NCBI RefSeq assembly: GCF_004005565.1
Contig: NZ_SADD01000012.1
Span: 62,001-126,000 of the forward strand
Origin: Lujinxingia sediminis
GTDB taxonomy: Bacteria; Myxococcota_A; Bradymonadia; Bradymonadales; Bradymonadaceae
Length of the DNA: 64,000 nucleotides
Direction: 5' to 3'
Notes under the pieces: model-generated
What the model was told of the DNA's origin: nothing
Databases searched by the model: none
The model's input: only the letters and a program-made list of their open reading frames with translations
Translations under genes and position numbers: made by a program
Shown here: positions 16,117 through 24,486 of the stretch, one piece after another
How the letters are laid out: each line of letters begins with the position of its first letter
How positions within the stretch are numbered: the first letter of the stretch is position 1

Positions 16117-16593
16117 CTAGCCCCGATGAACGCGCGGAGCCTCATCGAGCGTCGCCTCCTGAATGCGGATTTTGTGTTCAAGGCTCGCGAAAAAGGCGTT
16201 GAGAAAATAGAGTTTGACGAAGAGCAACGCGCCCGGGGCCAGCGGGTGAAGTCGCGCGGTGTAGTGCCCCACCCAGCGAAGCTGGCTTCCCTGCAAACTT
16301 TCGAGCACGCTGACGGTGGCGCCCCCTTTTAAGGGGTGTGAGCCCAGAGCGCTGTAGCTCAAGCTCTGCCCTTCGACGACCTCGCCGATGACGTAGCGCT
16401 GGTGGGTGTGCAGCGGGCCGAGCTTGTAGGTGGCCTCCAGCGTGGCGCCGGGGCGCAGGGTGATGGGCGAGACCTCGTCGAGAGCGATGGGCCAGATGCG
16501 GCTGTGGGCGGGATCTTCAAAGGCTTCGACCAGAAGCTCCCAGAGGACCTCCGGGCTGAGTCGAGTGTCAATGCTGCGGTCGAAGGAGAGCAT
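16117..16593 (-). CDS. SRPBCC (START/Bet v1-like) family protein
   Basis: The 158-residue product opens with a beta strand and then LSPEVLWELLVEAFEDPAHSRIWP. It continues with a strand series including L-R-P-G-A-T-L-E-A-T-Y and Y-V-I-G-E-V-V-E-G-Q-S-L-S-Y. It ends in a long amphipathic C-terminal helix. This is the pattern of the helix-grip ligand-binding fold (polyketide cyclase/SRPBCC). The ligand is unknown. GGAG precedes the ATG on the complement. It lies 56 bp downstream of mutH on the same strand, and the pair may share a transcript. Confidence 0.65.
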   Translation of the reverse strand: MLSFDRSIDTRLSPEVLWELLVEAFEDPAHSRIWPIALDEVSPITLRPGATLEATYKLGPLHTHQRYVIGEVVEGQSLSYSALGSHPLKGGATVSVLESLQGSQLRWVGHYTARLHPLAPGALLFVKLYFLNAFFASLEHKIRIQEATLDEAPRVHRG

Positions 16594-16850
16594 GGGGTAC
16601 TCCGTGTACGGACAAACAATCGATCTGCGCGAAAGATCGCCGGGGCGCTGTTCACATCCGGGTTGCGGACGTTAGACTTGCCGTCGGGTTGAAACTGCAC
16701 AGCGCGACAGCCCGGTTAACCTGCGGTGTCTGCAAGGCTTTTTCCGGCGGTCAGGCCAGCGTTGGAGGCCTTTCAGAGACTTTCGGGCCGAAGATAGACA
16801 CCGACCCGATGATGTCTTGCGGGCAATACGCGCGATGCGAAGATGTGAGG

Positions 16851-16879
16851 TTGACAGGACGTTTGACGTTAAGCTTTAA
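16851..16879 (+). promoter_or_regulatory. Candidate sigma-70-type promoter for the GAF hybrid kinase
   Basis: A perfect TTGACA at 16851-16856 is followed, after 17 bp, by CTTTAA at 16874-16879, which is a weak -10. Nothing else notable was seen in the 328-bp divergent gap 16594-16921. Confidence 0.35.
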
Positions 16880-16921
16880 GGAGGGTCGCGGGGGGGCACC
16901 GCAGCGGTAAAAGGGGTAGAC

Positions 16922-18997
16922 GTGAAACATGAGCAAGCAGACGCATACGCCAGGGGAGGGGCGCGACTTGAGGCGTTGCGACGCTATTGCGTTCTCGACA
17001 CCGAGCCGGAAGAGGCCTTCGATCGTCTGGCGCGTCTTGCCGCCCAGATCTGTGAGGCCCCCGCATCGACGATCACTCTGGTCGACGAAGAACGGCAGTG
17101 GTTTAAGGCGCGCCTCGGCGTCGACCTGGTCCAAACCGGACTTGAAGCGTCTTTTTGTAAGTTTGTGATCTGCGGCACCGAGGTGATGGAGGTGCCCGAC
17201 GCACGGGACGACGCGCGTTTTAAGGATATTCCCACCGTGGTCGGCGGCCCGAAGATTCGCTACTACGCCGGCGCTCCCCTGGTGTCCCCGGAGGGGCATC
17301 GGCTGGGCACGATCTGCGTGTTTGATAGCAAGCCTCGCTCCGGGCTCTCGGAGGAGCAGCACCTTGCGCTTCGCGACCTCGCCGGGGTGGTGGTCGATGA
17401 GTTGGAGTTACGTCGGGCGCGGCAAGAACTCGGGACGCACGTTGAGCGAGAGGAGGGGCTGAAGCAGAGGTTGATCGCACGCCAGGAGCGTCTCGACCTG
17501 GCGCTGAAGGCTTCCAATCTGGGATGGTGGGAGTGGGGGCCTGGCGAGGACTCGCTTCATGTCGATGCGCGCGTTGCCGAGCAGCTCGGGGTGGAGCCGG
17601 GTGCGTTGAGTGTGGAGGCGTTCTCCGCCTGTTTTGCGGAGAGCTCGCGCAGCGAGCTTGCGAACATCTTTGCGACGCATCTTCAGGAAGAGCGCTACGC
17701 TCGCCCGCGCTTATTACAGGTGGATCGAGAGGATGACGCCGGCGGCGAGCTTCGCCGGGTTGTGGTGTACGCGGTGCGAAGTTCAAGGGGCGGGCGGATG
17801 ATCGGGACCCTTCAAGACATCACCGAGGAGCACAACAGCCAGCGTGAGATGGAGCGCCTGGAGCGCCTGGCGGCCCTGGGCACGATGGCCGCCGGGGTAG
17901 GGCATGAGATCAACAATCCGCTGGCGTACATTCTGGCGAGCATGGAGTTTGTCCAGGGTATGCTGGCACCGCAGGTGAAGGCCGAGAGTGGGCAGGTGAG
18001 CCTGGCGCGGCATGACGCTGCGGAGGTGCTCTCAGCGATCCATGACGCCCATGAAGGCGCTCTGCGTATGCGCGACATTGTGCGGGAGCTGCGCGTGCTG
18101 GCGCGCGATCCGCAGCAGACTCAGCCGGCTGAGCCTATCGCGATGGACGAGAGCCTCAACCTGGCGTTGCGCATGGCCCGAATTCACCTGCGCGGCAAGG
18201 GGCGCATCGAGCTCCAGCGTGGGAGCAATCGTCAGGTGCTTGCCACGCGCTCCGGGCTGACCCAGGTGCTGCTCAACATCTTGCTTAACGCGGTGCATGC
18301 CGTGGCACAGAGGCAGCCGGATACGGGGAGCGGACGGGTGCTCGTTCGCACCTTCGATCGCGATGCGCAGGTCGTCGTGGAGATCGAGGATAACGGCGTG
18401 GGCATCTCTCAAGAAAACCTCTCACGGGTCTTCGATCCCTTTTTCACGACCAAGGGGCCTGATGAGGGGACAGGCCTGGGGGTGCCGACCTCGTTGCGGC
18501 TGGTCGAGCACTTTGGGGGCAGTCTGGAGCTGAGTAGTGAAGAGGGGAGGGGCACGCTGGTGCGTGTGATGTTGCCTGCCGTTGAGGCACCTTCGGTTCG
18601 CGGCGGGGCGCACTCACCCTCGGAGGAGGTCAGGTTTCATCGTGTGCTGGTGATCGACGATGAGGCGCGCCTGGGTAAGATATTTGCGCGTCTTCTTCGC
18701 GACCGGGCCGAGGTGGTCAGTGTGGAGGGCGTGGAGCAAGCCCGGGCGGCGCTGAGCGTCGGCGACTTCGATGCGATCTTCTGCGACCTGCATCTGCCGG
18801 TGATCAGCGGCGCGGCCTTCTTTCGAGAACTTCAGAAGGAGCGCCCCGAACTCGCCCCGCGGGTGGTGTTTATGACCGGTGGTCTCTACAGCGAGGAGGC
18901 CCGCGCGCTTGTGAATTCAGGTGAACATGTCGTGCTTTATAAACCTTTTGACCTGGCGGCGCTGCGCGATGCTTTGGCCAGCGTGCTGGCGCGTTGA
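16922..18997 (+). CDS. GAF-PAS hybrid histidine kinase with C-terminal receiver
   Basis: The 691-residue product starts at GTG 16922, after an AGGGG stretch. A GAF domain lies at about 20-165 (R-Y-C-V-L-D-T-E-P-E opening, then ASTITLVDEERQWFKARLG, typical of GAF kinases). A PAS-like region lies at about 190-310. HisKA has GVGHEINNPLAY with the His near residue 327. An HATPase has NGVGIS and GTGLGV. A receiver runs from about residue 573, with VIDDE, the acceptor Asp in IFCDLHLPVISG (~619), a Thr in FMTGG and Lys in YKPFD. There are no membrane segments, so it senses a cytoplasmic signal. No cognate regulator is adjacent. Confidence 0.92.
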   Translation: MKHEQADAYARGGARLEALRRYCVLDTEPEEAFDRLARLAAQICEAPASTITLVDEERQWFKARLGVDLVQTGLEASFCKFVICGTEVMEVPDARDDARFKDIPTVVGGPKIRYYAGAPLVSPEGHRLGTICVFDSKPRSGLSEEQHLALRDLAGVVVDELELRRARQELGTHVEREEGLKQRLIARQERLDLALKASNLGWWEWGPGEDSLHVDARVAEQLGVEPGALSVEAFSACFAESSRSELANIFATHLQEERYARPRLLQVDREDDAGGELRRVVVYAVRSSRGGRMIGTLQDITEEHNSQREMERLERLAALGTMAAGVGHEINNPLAYILASMEFVQGMLAPQVKAESGQVSLARHDAAEVLSAIHDAHEGALRMRDIVRELRVLARDPQQTQPAEPIAMDESLNLALRMARIHLRGKGRIELQRGSNRQVLATRSGLTQVLLNILLNAVHAVAQRQPDTGSGRVLVRTFDRDAQVVVEIEDNGVGISQENLSRVFDPFFTTKGPDEGTGLGVPTSLRLVEHFGGSLELSSEEGRGTLVRVMLPAVEAPSVRGGAHSPSEEVRFHRVLVIDDEARLGKIFARLLRDRAEVVSVEGVEQARAALSVGDFDAIFCDLHLPVISGAAFFRELQKERPELAPRVVFMTGGLYSEEARALVNSGEHVVLYKPFDLAALRDALASVLAR

Positions 18998-19007
18998 GCG
19001 CGGCGTG

Positions 19008-19484
19008 TCAGACCAAAAGCGTCGGCAGGGTGCGGGCCATGCGGACATGAGGACCGACGCCTTCGATATCAAAAAGAGGGGAGACGATCGCAAAGCCGTG
19101 GCGCTCATAAAAGGGCACCGCGCGCTGGCGTGCATTGCACCAGACCCATGTGATGGTTGGGTCGGCGAGCGCCTGTCGGGTCAGGGCGTGCTCCAGGAGT
19201 CTTCCGCCCACCCCCTGGCCCTGGACCTCGGGGGCTACGGCCATGCCTCGAAGTTGCCAGGCTGGCGGCGTGTTGCCGGGCATCGGATTTTGAAAAAGAG
19301 AGAGCACACCGACGACCTCCTCGCCACGCCAGGCAGCGAAGTGGCGGGTGTGGGGGTGGTCGTCGCCCTCGAAATGCGCGAGGCGGCCTGGCGCGAGGTG
19401 GGGCCGGAGCACCCGGGTGCGCAGCGGCAGGATGGCGTCGGTGAGGGCGGCGTCCAGACGCAACGTCTCGGGGGCAGAGACCAT
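19008..19484 (-). CDS. GNAT-family N-acetyltransferase
   Basis: The 158-residue product has GNAT motif A as VAPEVQGQGVGGRLLEHAL (acetyl-CoA pyrophosphate loop Q-x-x-G-x-G) near residues 87-103. A C-terminal block follows, with WCNARQRAVPFYERHGF, where the Tyr is the usual general acid. The substrate is unknown. It converges with the kinase gene (10 bases apart) and lies 23 bp downstream of the receiver-XRE gene on the same strand, so the two are probably co-transcribed. Confidence 0.87.
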   Translation of the reverse strand: MVSAPETLRLDAALTDAILPLRTRVLRPHLAPGRLAHFEGDDHPHTRHFAAWRGEEVVGVLSLFQNPMPGNTPPAWQLRGMAVAPEVQGQGVGGRLLEHALTRQALADPTITWVWCNARQRAVPFYERHGFAIVSPLFDIEGVGPHVRMARTLPTLLV

Positions 19485-19507
19485 GGGAGGCTCGAGGCGG
19501 CGAGGAC

Positions 19508-20104
19508 TCAGTAGCTACCGAAAAATTCGGTGAGAGAGCAGTCGAGCGCGCGGGCCAGCTTAAAGAGGCTGGAGACCGAGGCGCTGGATTCGGCGCGCTC
19601 GATCTGGGAGAGCAAGCTCACCGAAAGACCGGTGCGGCGCGACATCTGCTTGAGGGTCAGGCTGCGATCTTTTCGGGCCGCGCGGATGTTCTGGCCGATG
19701 GTCACCAGAAGCTGCTCCTCGGGGTCGATGAGCAGGCCCTTATCGCGCAGGATGTTCTCAAGGGTCTGATTGAACTCATCCACATCAAAGGGTTTTTTGA
19801 TGTAGTCGCTCACGTTGTACTTCATCGACGTGACCGCTGTGTCCACCGAGGGGTATCCGGTGAAGATGATGATAGCGATGTCGCTGTCGAACTTGCGGAT
19901 CTCCTCAAGCACCTCCATGCCGTTGAGCTCGGGCATCATGATGTCGAGCACGACTACGTGGAACTGCTCCTCACGCAGAAGATCCAGCGCCCGGGAGGGG
20001 CTTGTCTCGGTCTCCACGTGGTAGCCGCTCTGGCTGAGCAAGAGGTGCATGTATTCGCAGATGTCTTTATCATCGTCGATGATAAGAATCTTGATGGTGC
20101 GCAA
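19508..20104 (-). CDS. Response regulator: receiver domain fused to XRE helix-turn-helix
   Basis: The 198-residue product starts at TTG (complement of 20102-20104), set by AGGAGG at 20111-20116 with 5-nt spacing. Longer in-frame starts lie upstream of that site and would add an unconserved, Pro-rich leader. The receiver covers residues 1-120: KILIIDDD, acceptor Asp in VVVLDIMMPELNG, FTGYPS and IKKPFD. Residues ~140-198 are a Cro/XRE HTH (IGQNIRAARKDRSLTLKQMSRRTGLSVSLLSQIE). This output domain is uncommon on receivers. It could be the target of one of the nearby hybrid kinases, though no kinase is directly adjacent. Confidence 0.9.
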   Translation of the reverse strand: MRTIKILIIDDDKDICEYMHLLLSQSGYHVETETSPSRALDLLREEQFHVVVLDIMMPELNGMEVLEEIRKFDSDIAIIIFTGYPSVDTAVTSMKYNVSDYIKKPFDVDEFNQTLENILRDKGLLIDPEEQLLVTIGQNIRAARKDRSLTLKQMSRRTGLSVSLLSQIERAESSASVSSLFKLARALDCSLTEFFGSY

Positions 20105-20401
20105 GACGCCCTCCTTAGGTCCGGGGCGGATCCTCGGCGAAGCGAGGTCGATGAATACGGGAGCGACGAGGTGAAGCCATGGGGGTGAGGGCGGGAGCCG
20201 GCTTTGCGCCGGAGCCATTCCGATGGGGCCGAAGAGTGCGCATCAGGCGGCCTCCCGGACCAGCGCATGGAGTGTAGAGGGGGGGCAGGTAACATGTCAA
20301 TTGAGCGCGATACGATGCGGTGGAAGCGTGCCTCTGGCCGTGTTATAGGCCGGGGGGCGAGCGGGTAGGCGTCGGGCGAAGAGCAATCCTGTGGAGAATG
20401 C

Positions 20402-20863
20402 ATGCGTTACTGGTTGGTCAAGAGTGAACCGGAAGTCTTCTCACTCGACGACCTGAAAGATAAGAAAGTATCGCCCTGGGATGGGGTGCGAAACTACCAG
20501 GCGCGCAACTTTATGCGCGATGAGATGGGCGTGGGCGATCCGGTGTTATTTTACCACTCCCGGGAGCGACCACCGGCGGTGGTCGGGCTGGCGGAGGTGG
20601 TCAGCGAGCCTTATCCAGATCCGACGCAATATGATCCTGCCAGCCCCTATTTTGATCCCAAAGCCACCGAGAGCAAGCCGCGCTGGTGGCTTGTCGATCT
20701 GGGCTATGTGCGCCATTTTCCTCAAAAGGTGAGCCTGGAGCAGATCAAGGCCACCGAGGCGCTCCAGGAGATGATGTTGGTCAAGCGTTCGCGCCTCTCG
20801 GTGATGCCGGTGGCGCAGGCGCATGCAGAACGTATTTTGACGATGGCCGGGGAGGCCCCATGA
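20402..20863 (+). CDS. EVE-domain protein (PUA-like, modified-base reader)
   Basis: The 153-residue product begins MRYWLVKSEPEVFSLDDL and continues WDGVRNYQARNFMRDEM. It has VLFYHS and a W-W-L-V-D-L strand. This is the complete single-domain EVE fold (thymocyte nuclear protein 1 type), whose aromatic pocket reads modified cytosine or adenine bases. The stop overlaps the start of the SMUG1-like gene as ATGA (20860-20863), so the two are translationally coupled. It probably feeds base recognition to the glycosylase next door, or both act on the same modified DNA. Confidence 0.9.
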   Translation: MRYWLVKSEPEVFSLDDLKDKKVSPWDGVRNYQARNFMRDEMGVGDPVLFYHSRERPPAVVGLAEVVSEPYPDPTQYDPASPYFDPKATESKPRWWLVDLGYVRHFPQKVSLEQIKATEALQEMMLVKRSRLSVMPVAQAHAERILTMAGEAP

Positions 20864-21588
20864 ATCCGATCGCGATCAGTGAGCGCCTGGTGGAGGAGCT
20901 TCGAGGTGTGGTGTTTGAACCGCCGATAAGCCACGCCTACCAGCCTCTGGAGTACGCCTGGGCGTCGCATAAACTTTACCTGGAGCGTTACGGCCAGAAG
21001 CGCCCTCGGCCGGTGATGCTGGTGGGCATGAACCCGGGGCCCTGGGGGATGGCGCAGAACGGGGTGCCCTTTGGCAGCATCGAGATGGTGCGGGACTGGA
21101 TGGGCGTGGAGGCGCCGGTGGGCCAGCCCGAAGCGCTCCATCCGAAGCGGCCGGTCGACGGGTTTGAATGTTCGCGAAGCGAGGTCAGCGGCTCCCGTCT
21201 CTGGGGGTGGGCCCGGGAGCAGTTCGGGTCTGCGGAGCGCTTCTTTGAGACCTTTTTTGTGCACAATTATTGCCCGCTTTTGATCCTCGACGAAGACGGT
21301 AAAAACCGCACCCCGCCTCAACTTCGTAAGGAAGAGAAGGCGCAGGTTTTACCGCCCTGTGATCGGGCGTTGCGCGAGCTGGTGGCGTATTTTGAGCCGC
21401 GCTTTGTGATCGGTGTGGGCGCGTTTGCCGAGAAGAGCATTCAGCGCGCGCTTAAGAAGAGCGACTTTGAGGGGGAAATCGGGCGGGTGCTGCACCCGAG
21501 CCCGGCCAGTCCGGCGGCCAACAGGGGCTGGGCCGCCCAGGCTCAGGCGCAGCTGGAGGCGCTGGGCGTGCCGCTGGGCGATGGCTGA
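20860..21588 (+). CDS. SMUG1-family uracil/5-hydroxymethyluracil DNA glycosylase
   Basis: The 242-residue product starts at ATG 20860, with GGAGG at 20851-20855, overlapping the EVE stop by 4 bases. Motif 1 is GMNPGPWGMAQNGVPFG, with the catalytic Asn. HPKRPVDGFECSRSEVSGSRLW follows, which is diagnostic of SMUG1 rather than Ung or Mug. A middle NYCPLL block and a second motif HPSPASPAANRGW (HPSP loop) complete the fold. The enzyme removes uracil and oxidised pyrimidines (hmU, foU) in base-excision repair. SMUG1 is sporadic in bacteria. Pairing with an EVE protein suggests a role in handling modified pyrimidines. Confidence 0.93.
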   Translation: MNPIAISERLVEELRGVVFEPPISHAYQPLEYAWASHKLYLERYGQKRPRPVMLVGMNPGPWGMAQNGVPFGSIEMVRDWMGVEAPVGQPEALHPKRPVDGFECSRSEVSGSRLWGWAREQFGSAERFFETFFVHNYCPLLILDEDGKNRTPPQLRKEEKAQVLPPCDRALRELVAYFEPRFVIGVGAFAEKSIQRALKKSDFEGEIGRVLHPSPASPAANRGWAAQAQAQLEALGVPLGDG

Positions 21589-21652
21589 GGCGATGCGAAC
21601 ATCGCGGTGCCACCGGCGCGAGGGCGACGTGGCGAACTCAACAGAGGCGAAG

Positions 21653-23140
21653 ATGATGAGGATGAAGATGCACAGGGCGATGTTCGCAACGAAGAGGGCG
21701 TGGGGGCCGGCGCTGATGATGCTGGCCCTCGGGTGCGGGCAGGCCGAGGAGCCCGCTGACATGGCGTCTCACCATCAGTCGCTGGGAGAGTCGACGCCGG
21801 CCTATTACTGGAGCGGGCAGGGCAGTGAGGCGATGCCGGACTACGCCGAGAGGGCCCTGGGGCATGTGTGGAACCTGGCGCGTCGCGATCCGGCGGCGGC
21901 CGGGATCCTGGGGCCTCTGCCGGAGCTTCCGGCGGTGCTCGATCCCTACTTCGTCGAGATGGCGCGCTGGCAGGGGGGGCATGTGTTGGAGAGCTCCTGC
22001 GAGTGCAGCCCGGAAGATGAGGCGCAGCGCGGGCGAAGCTGTTGCGAGCTCGGGATGATCGACGGGGAGCTTGGCTGCATCGGTGACGTGGTGGCCTGTG
22101 ATTCGGGGGTTGGAACGACCTCCCAGGAGGATCGCTGGAGCACCTTTACCCTGGCCGGTGGCGTGCCCATCAATGAGCTCGGGGTGGTCTCGGAGAGTGC
22201 CGAGCCCTCGCCGGCGGCCGGGTTGGAGGCTGTGGCGTTGGGGATTGCCAACGCTAACCCGCAGATGCTCTCGGGAACCTACAACGTCATGGGAGCAGCG
22301 GTGGTGCGCCGCGGTCAGCAGAATTATCTGGGCTGGGTGGGCGGTCAGTCGGCTCGGGCTCTGCCGGTGATTCCCGATGGCGTGCATCTGATCTTCGGTC
22401 AGAACGCGGACTCGGCGTTTGGAAATACGCCCGAGGGGCAGGTGAGCTTCTCGATGCTCTATGTGGAGCCGAATGGCCCCCCGAGTCAGGCGACGCTCGT
22501 CTTCGACGATGGCTGTGAGGCGATGGTGCCGCCGAGTGCGGCGGACTGGGCCAATCGCAGTGAGGAGAACCCCTTTGCCGGAGGGCAGGCGCGCCTGGAT
22601 GTGGCGCTTGAGCCCGGGTGCCACCGCTATGTGTTTACCGCGGTCGACGCGTTCGGGGTGGGGCATACCTATCCGAGTTACGGATCGTTGGGCGCTGAGA
22701 TCGGTAACGATGGGCAGGTGCTGGCCAACTCCGATGCCTGCCCGGTGTGGAGCGCCGAGCGGCCTTCGATGGCATGTCTGGATCCGGTGCAAAACTGCAG
22801 CCAGGGCGATACGCGGGAGTGCTATTCGGGGCGCGAGGCCACCCGTCAGGACGATGCCTGCCATGCGGGTGTCGAGACGTGTGTGGGCGGCTGGTGGAGC
22901 GGGGAATGCGACGGGGAGTCGACTCCGGATGCCACCGAACGCTGCGCCGACCTGGGGAGCGGCTCACCTGATCCGGGCGATGGCCAGAACCCGGGCGGTG
23001 CAGGCGGGGGGAGCGGCGACGAGGGCTGCGGCTGTTCCAGCGCTGGCACCACAGGCAACCTCGGCGCGCTGATGGTCCTCGGGATCGCCGCCCTTCTTAT
23101 GCGGATTCGTCGGCGTGTGCTGGCGAGCTCGGCTCGCTAG
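21653..23140 (+). CDS. Exported CAP-like protein with MYXO-CTERM-type tail
   Basis: The 495-residue product starts at ATG 21653 (AGAGG at 21643-21647). Other in-frame ATGs lie at 21656, 21662 and 21668. A hydrophobic leader runs to LALGC, a plausible lipobox. The next ~250 residues loosely follow a CAP/SCP pattern (helix with N-L-A-R, a Cys-rich insert, then P-Q-M-L-S-G-T-Y-N-V-M-G-A-A-V-V and Y-L-G-W-V-G-G). A Cys-rich region with C-x-G-D-T-R-E-C follows. The C-terminus is a Gly/Ser linker, E-G-C-G-C-S, a hydrophobic helix and RIRRR, which is the MYXO-CTERM sorting signal (TIGR03901 style). Surface location is likely and the function is unknown. Confidence 0.75.
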   Translation: MMRMKMHRAMFATKRAWGPALMMLALGCGQAEEPADMASHHQSLGESTPAYYWSGQGSEAMPDYAERALGHVWNLARRDPAAAGILGPLPELPAVLDPYFVEMARWQGGHVLESSCECSPEDEAQRGRSCCELGMIDGELGCIGDVVACDSGVGTTSQEDRWSTFTLAGGVPINELGVVSESAEPSPAAGLEAVALGIANANPQMLSGTYNVMGAAVVRRGQQNYLGWVGGQSARALPVIPDGVHLIFGQNADSAFGNTPEGQVSFSMLYVEPNGPPSQATLVFDDGCEAMVPPSAADWANRSEENPFAGGQARLDVALEPGCHRYVFTAVDAFGVGHTYPSYGSLGAEIGNDGQVLANSDACPVWSAERPSMACLDPVQNCSQGDTRECYSGREATRQDDACHAGVETCVGGWWSGECDGESTPDATERCADLGSGSPDPGDGQNPGGAGGGSGDEGCGCSSAGTTGNLGALMVLGIAALLMRIRRRVLASSAR

Positions 23141-23321
23141 CAGGCGCGGCGGGGGATCGCCCCCTGCCGGCTCGGACTGACGGGACGATATGCCGCGCTC
23201 GGAGGCGGGATTCGTGCGTAAAACGAGGTTGACCTTCAGTTGAGAGTGGTCATCATAGGCACGATGTCGGCGCATGGCGGCGTCGCCCTACCATCATCAT
23301 GGCTGTATAAGGAGTACACTT

Positions 23322-23615
23322 ATGGCGTTTATTATCGCCGAACCTTGCGTCGGCTACTGCGACACCTCGTGTGTGGAAGTCTGCCCGGTGGATTGCATCC
23401 ACGGGCCGATGCCGGTCGAAGAGATTCAGGAGCTTAAGGCGGCCGGTGAGGAGGCTCAGCTGGCTAAGATTCAGCTCTACATCGATCCGGACATCTGCAT
23501 TGACTGCGGCGCCTGTGAGCCGGAGTGCCCGGTCGAGGCGATCTTTGAAGAAGACGAACTCCCCTCGAAGTGGTCGGAGTTCACCGAGAAGAACGCCGAG
23601 TTTTTTCAGGGCTGA
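23322..23615 (+). CDS. Seven-iron ferredoxin (3Fe-4S/4Fe-4S type)
   Basis: The 97-residue product starts at ATG 23322 with AAGGAG at 23309-23314. The N-terminal cluster motif is C-V-G-Y-C-D-T-S-C-V-E-V-C-P-V-D-C and the second is C-I-D-C-G-A-C-E-P-E-C-P. The acidic stretch between them and the C-terminal F-F-Q-G tail match the ~100-residue FdxA type. It is a cytoplasmic electron carrier, and its partner is not evident. It has its own terminator, so it is monocistronic. Confidence 0.92.
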   Translation: MAFIIAEPCVGYCDTSCVEVCPVDCIHGPMPVEEIQELKAAGEEAQLAKIQLYIDPDICIDCGACEPECPVEAIFEEDELPSKWSEFTEKNAEFFQG

Positions 23616-23638
23616 GCCCTGCATCGGATAGGTGAGAG

Positions 23639-23697
23639 CCCGCCGCTTCGCCACAGGTCCACAACGCGTGACCGTGGCGAGGTGACGGGTTTTTTTG
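23639..23697 (+). terminator. Intrinsic terminator after ferredoxin
   Basis: Nested inverted repeat CCCG...TTCGCCAC / GTGGCGA...CGGG with a loop of about 18 nt, followed by T8 (23690-23697). Confidence 0.7.
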
Positions 23698-23807
23698 TCG
23701 GGATGCGCTCATGACGAGTCGGAGCGCATGAAGCCCAACGTTGATGACACGCTTGATAATGAAAGTGCCGCAAGCCGGGACGGCGCGACGCTTCGGGAGC
23801 TGAGCTG

Positions 23808-24341
23808 ATGTCGAAGATTCATATTGTTGATGAGGTCGCCTACGATCGCGACAAAGTCTACGAGACCTTCCGCGATCATATGGTCGAGCTTGTGCCCTAT
23901 CTGCCGGACATTCAGACGATCGAGGTGCGCGATCGCCAGGAGATCGACGCCAGCACACTTAAGGTGGTTAACTTCTGGAAGGCCAACGCCGATGAGGTGC
24001 CTAAGCTGGCGCAGAAGTTCATCAAGCCCGAGATGCTCGAGTGGACGGACTACGCCACCTGGCACCTGGACAGCTTTAAGGTGGACTGGGTCATGGAAGT
24101 TGGCTTTTTGAGTGAGGCGGTCACCTGCAAGGGGACCACCAGTTATGTGCAGAAGGGCGAGGGCCGCACCGAGGTTGTGATCGATGGTGAGCTGACCGTC
24201 GATGCGAAAAAGATCCCCGGGGTGCCGCGGCTGGGGGCCGGCGCGATCGGGAGCGCGGTAGAGAGCTTTGTGGTTCGGCTGATCACGCCGAACCTCACCC
24301 AGGCAAACCGCGGTTTGGAGCGATACCTGGCCGACCAGTAA
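23808..24341 (+). CDS. DUF2505-like SRPBCC protein, paralogue 1
   Basis: The 177-residue product starts at ATG 23808. It opens with a strand and helix (HIVDEVAYDRDKVYETFRDH), then strands through WKANADEVP and WTDYATWHLD. It ends in a helix after N-L-T-Q-A-N-R-G-L. This is the helix-grip fold of DUF2505-type proteins. A second, more divergent member is at 40836. The function is unknown; such folds bind hydrophobic ligands. A strong terminator follows. Confidence 0.7.
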   Translation: MSKIHIVDEVAYDRDKVYETFRDHMVELVPYLPDIQTIEVRDRQEIDASTLKVVNFWKANADEVPKLAQKFIKPEMLEWTDYATWHLDSFKVDWVMEVGFLSEAVTCKGTTSYVQKGEGRTEVVIDGELTVDAKKIPGVPRLGAGAIGSAVESFVVRLITPNLTQANRGLERYLADQ

Positions 24342-24383
24342 GCCGGGCGATCCTGGCGAGAGATACGAAGACGCCAGCGAGAG

Positions 24384-24416
24384 CGGGGCGGCCGGATCGG
24401 GCCGCCCCGTTTTTTT
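24384..24416 (+). terminator. Strong intrinsic terminator after DUF2505-like gene
   Basis: CGGGGCGGCC (24384-24393), loop GGATCG, GGCCGCCCCG (24400-24409): a perfect 10-bp stem followed by TTTTTTT. Confidence 0.92.
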
Positions 24417-24486
24417 GTGGGAGGCGCCCCGGGTGGGCTTTGGACCGTGCACGTTGCCGATGAGGGATTGTGCGGAGGTCGGAGCG

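Noticed and set aside
16735-16795. Possible riboswitch leader before the GAF kinase
   Set aside because: No known aptamer consensus was seen. There are only scattered short GC-rich repeats.
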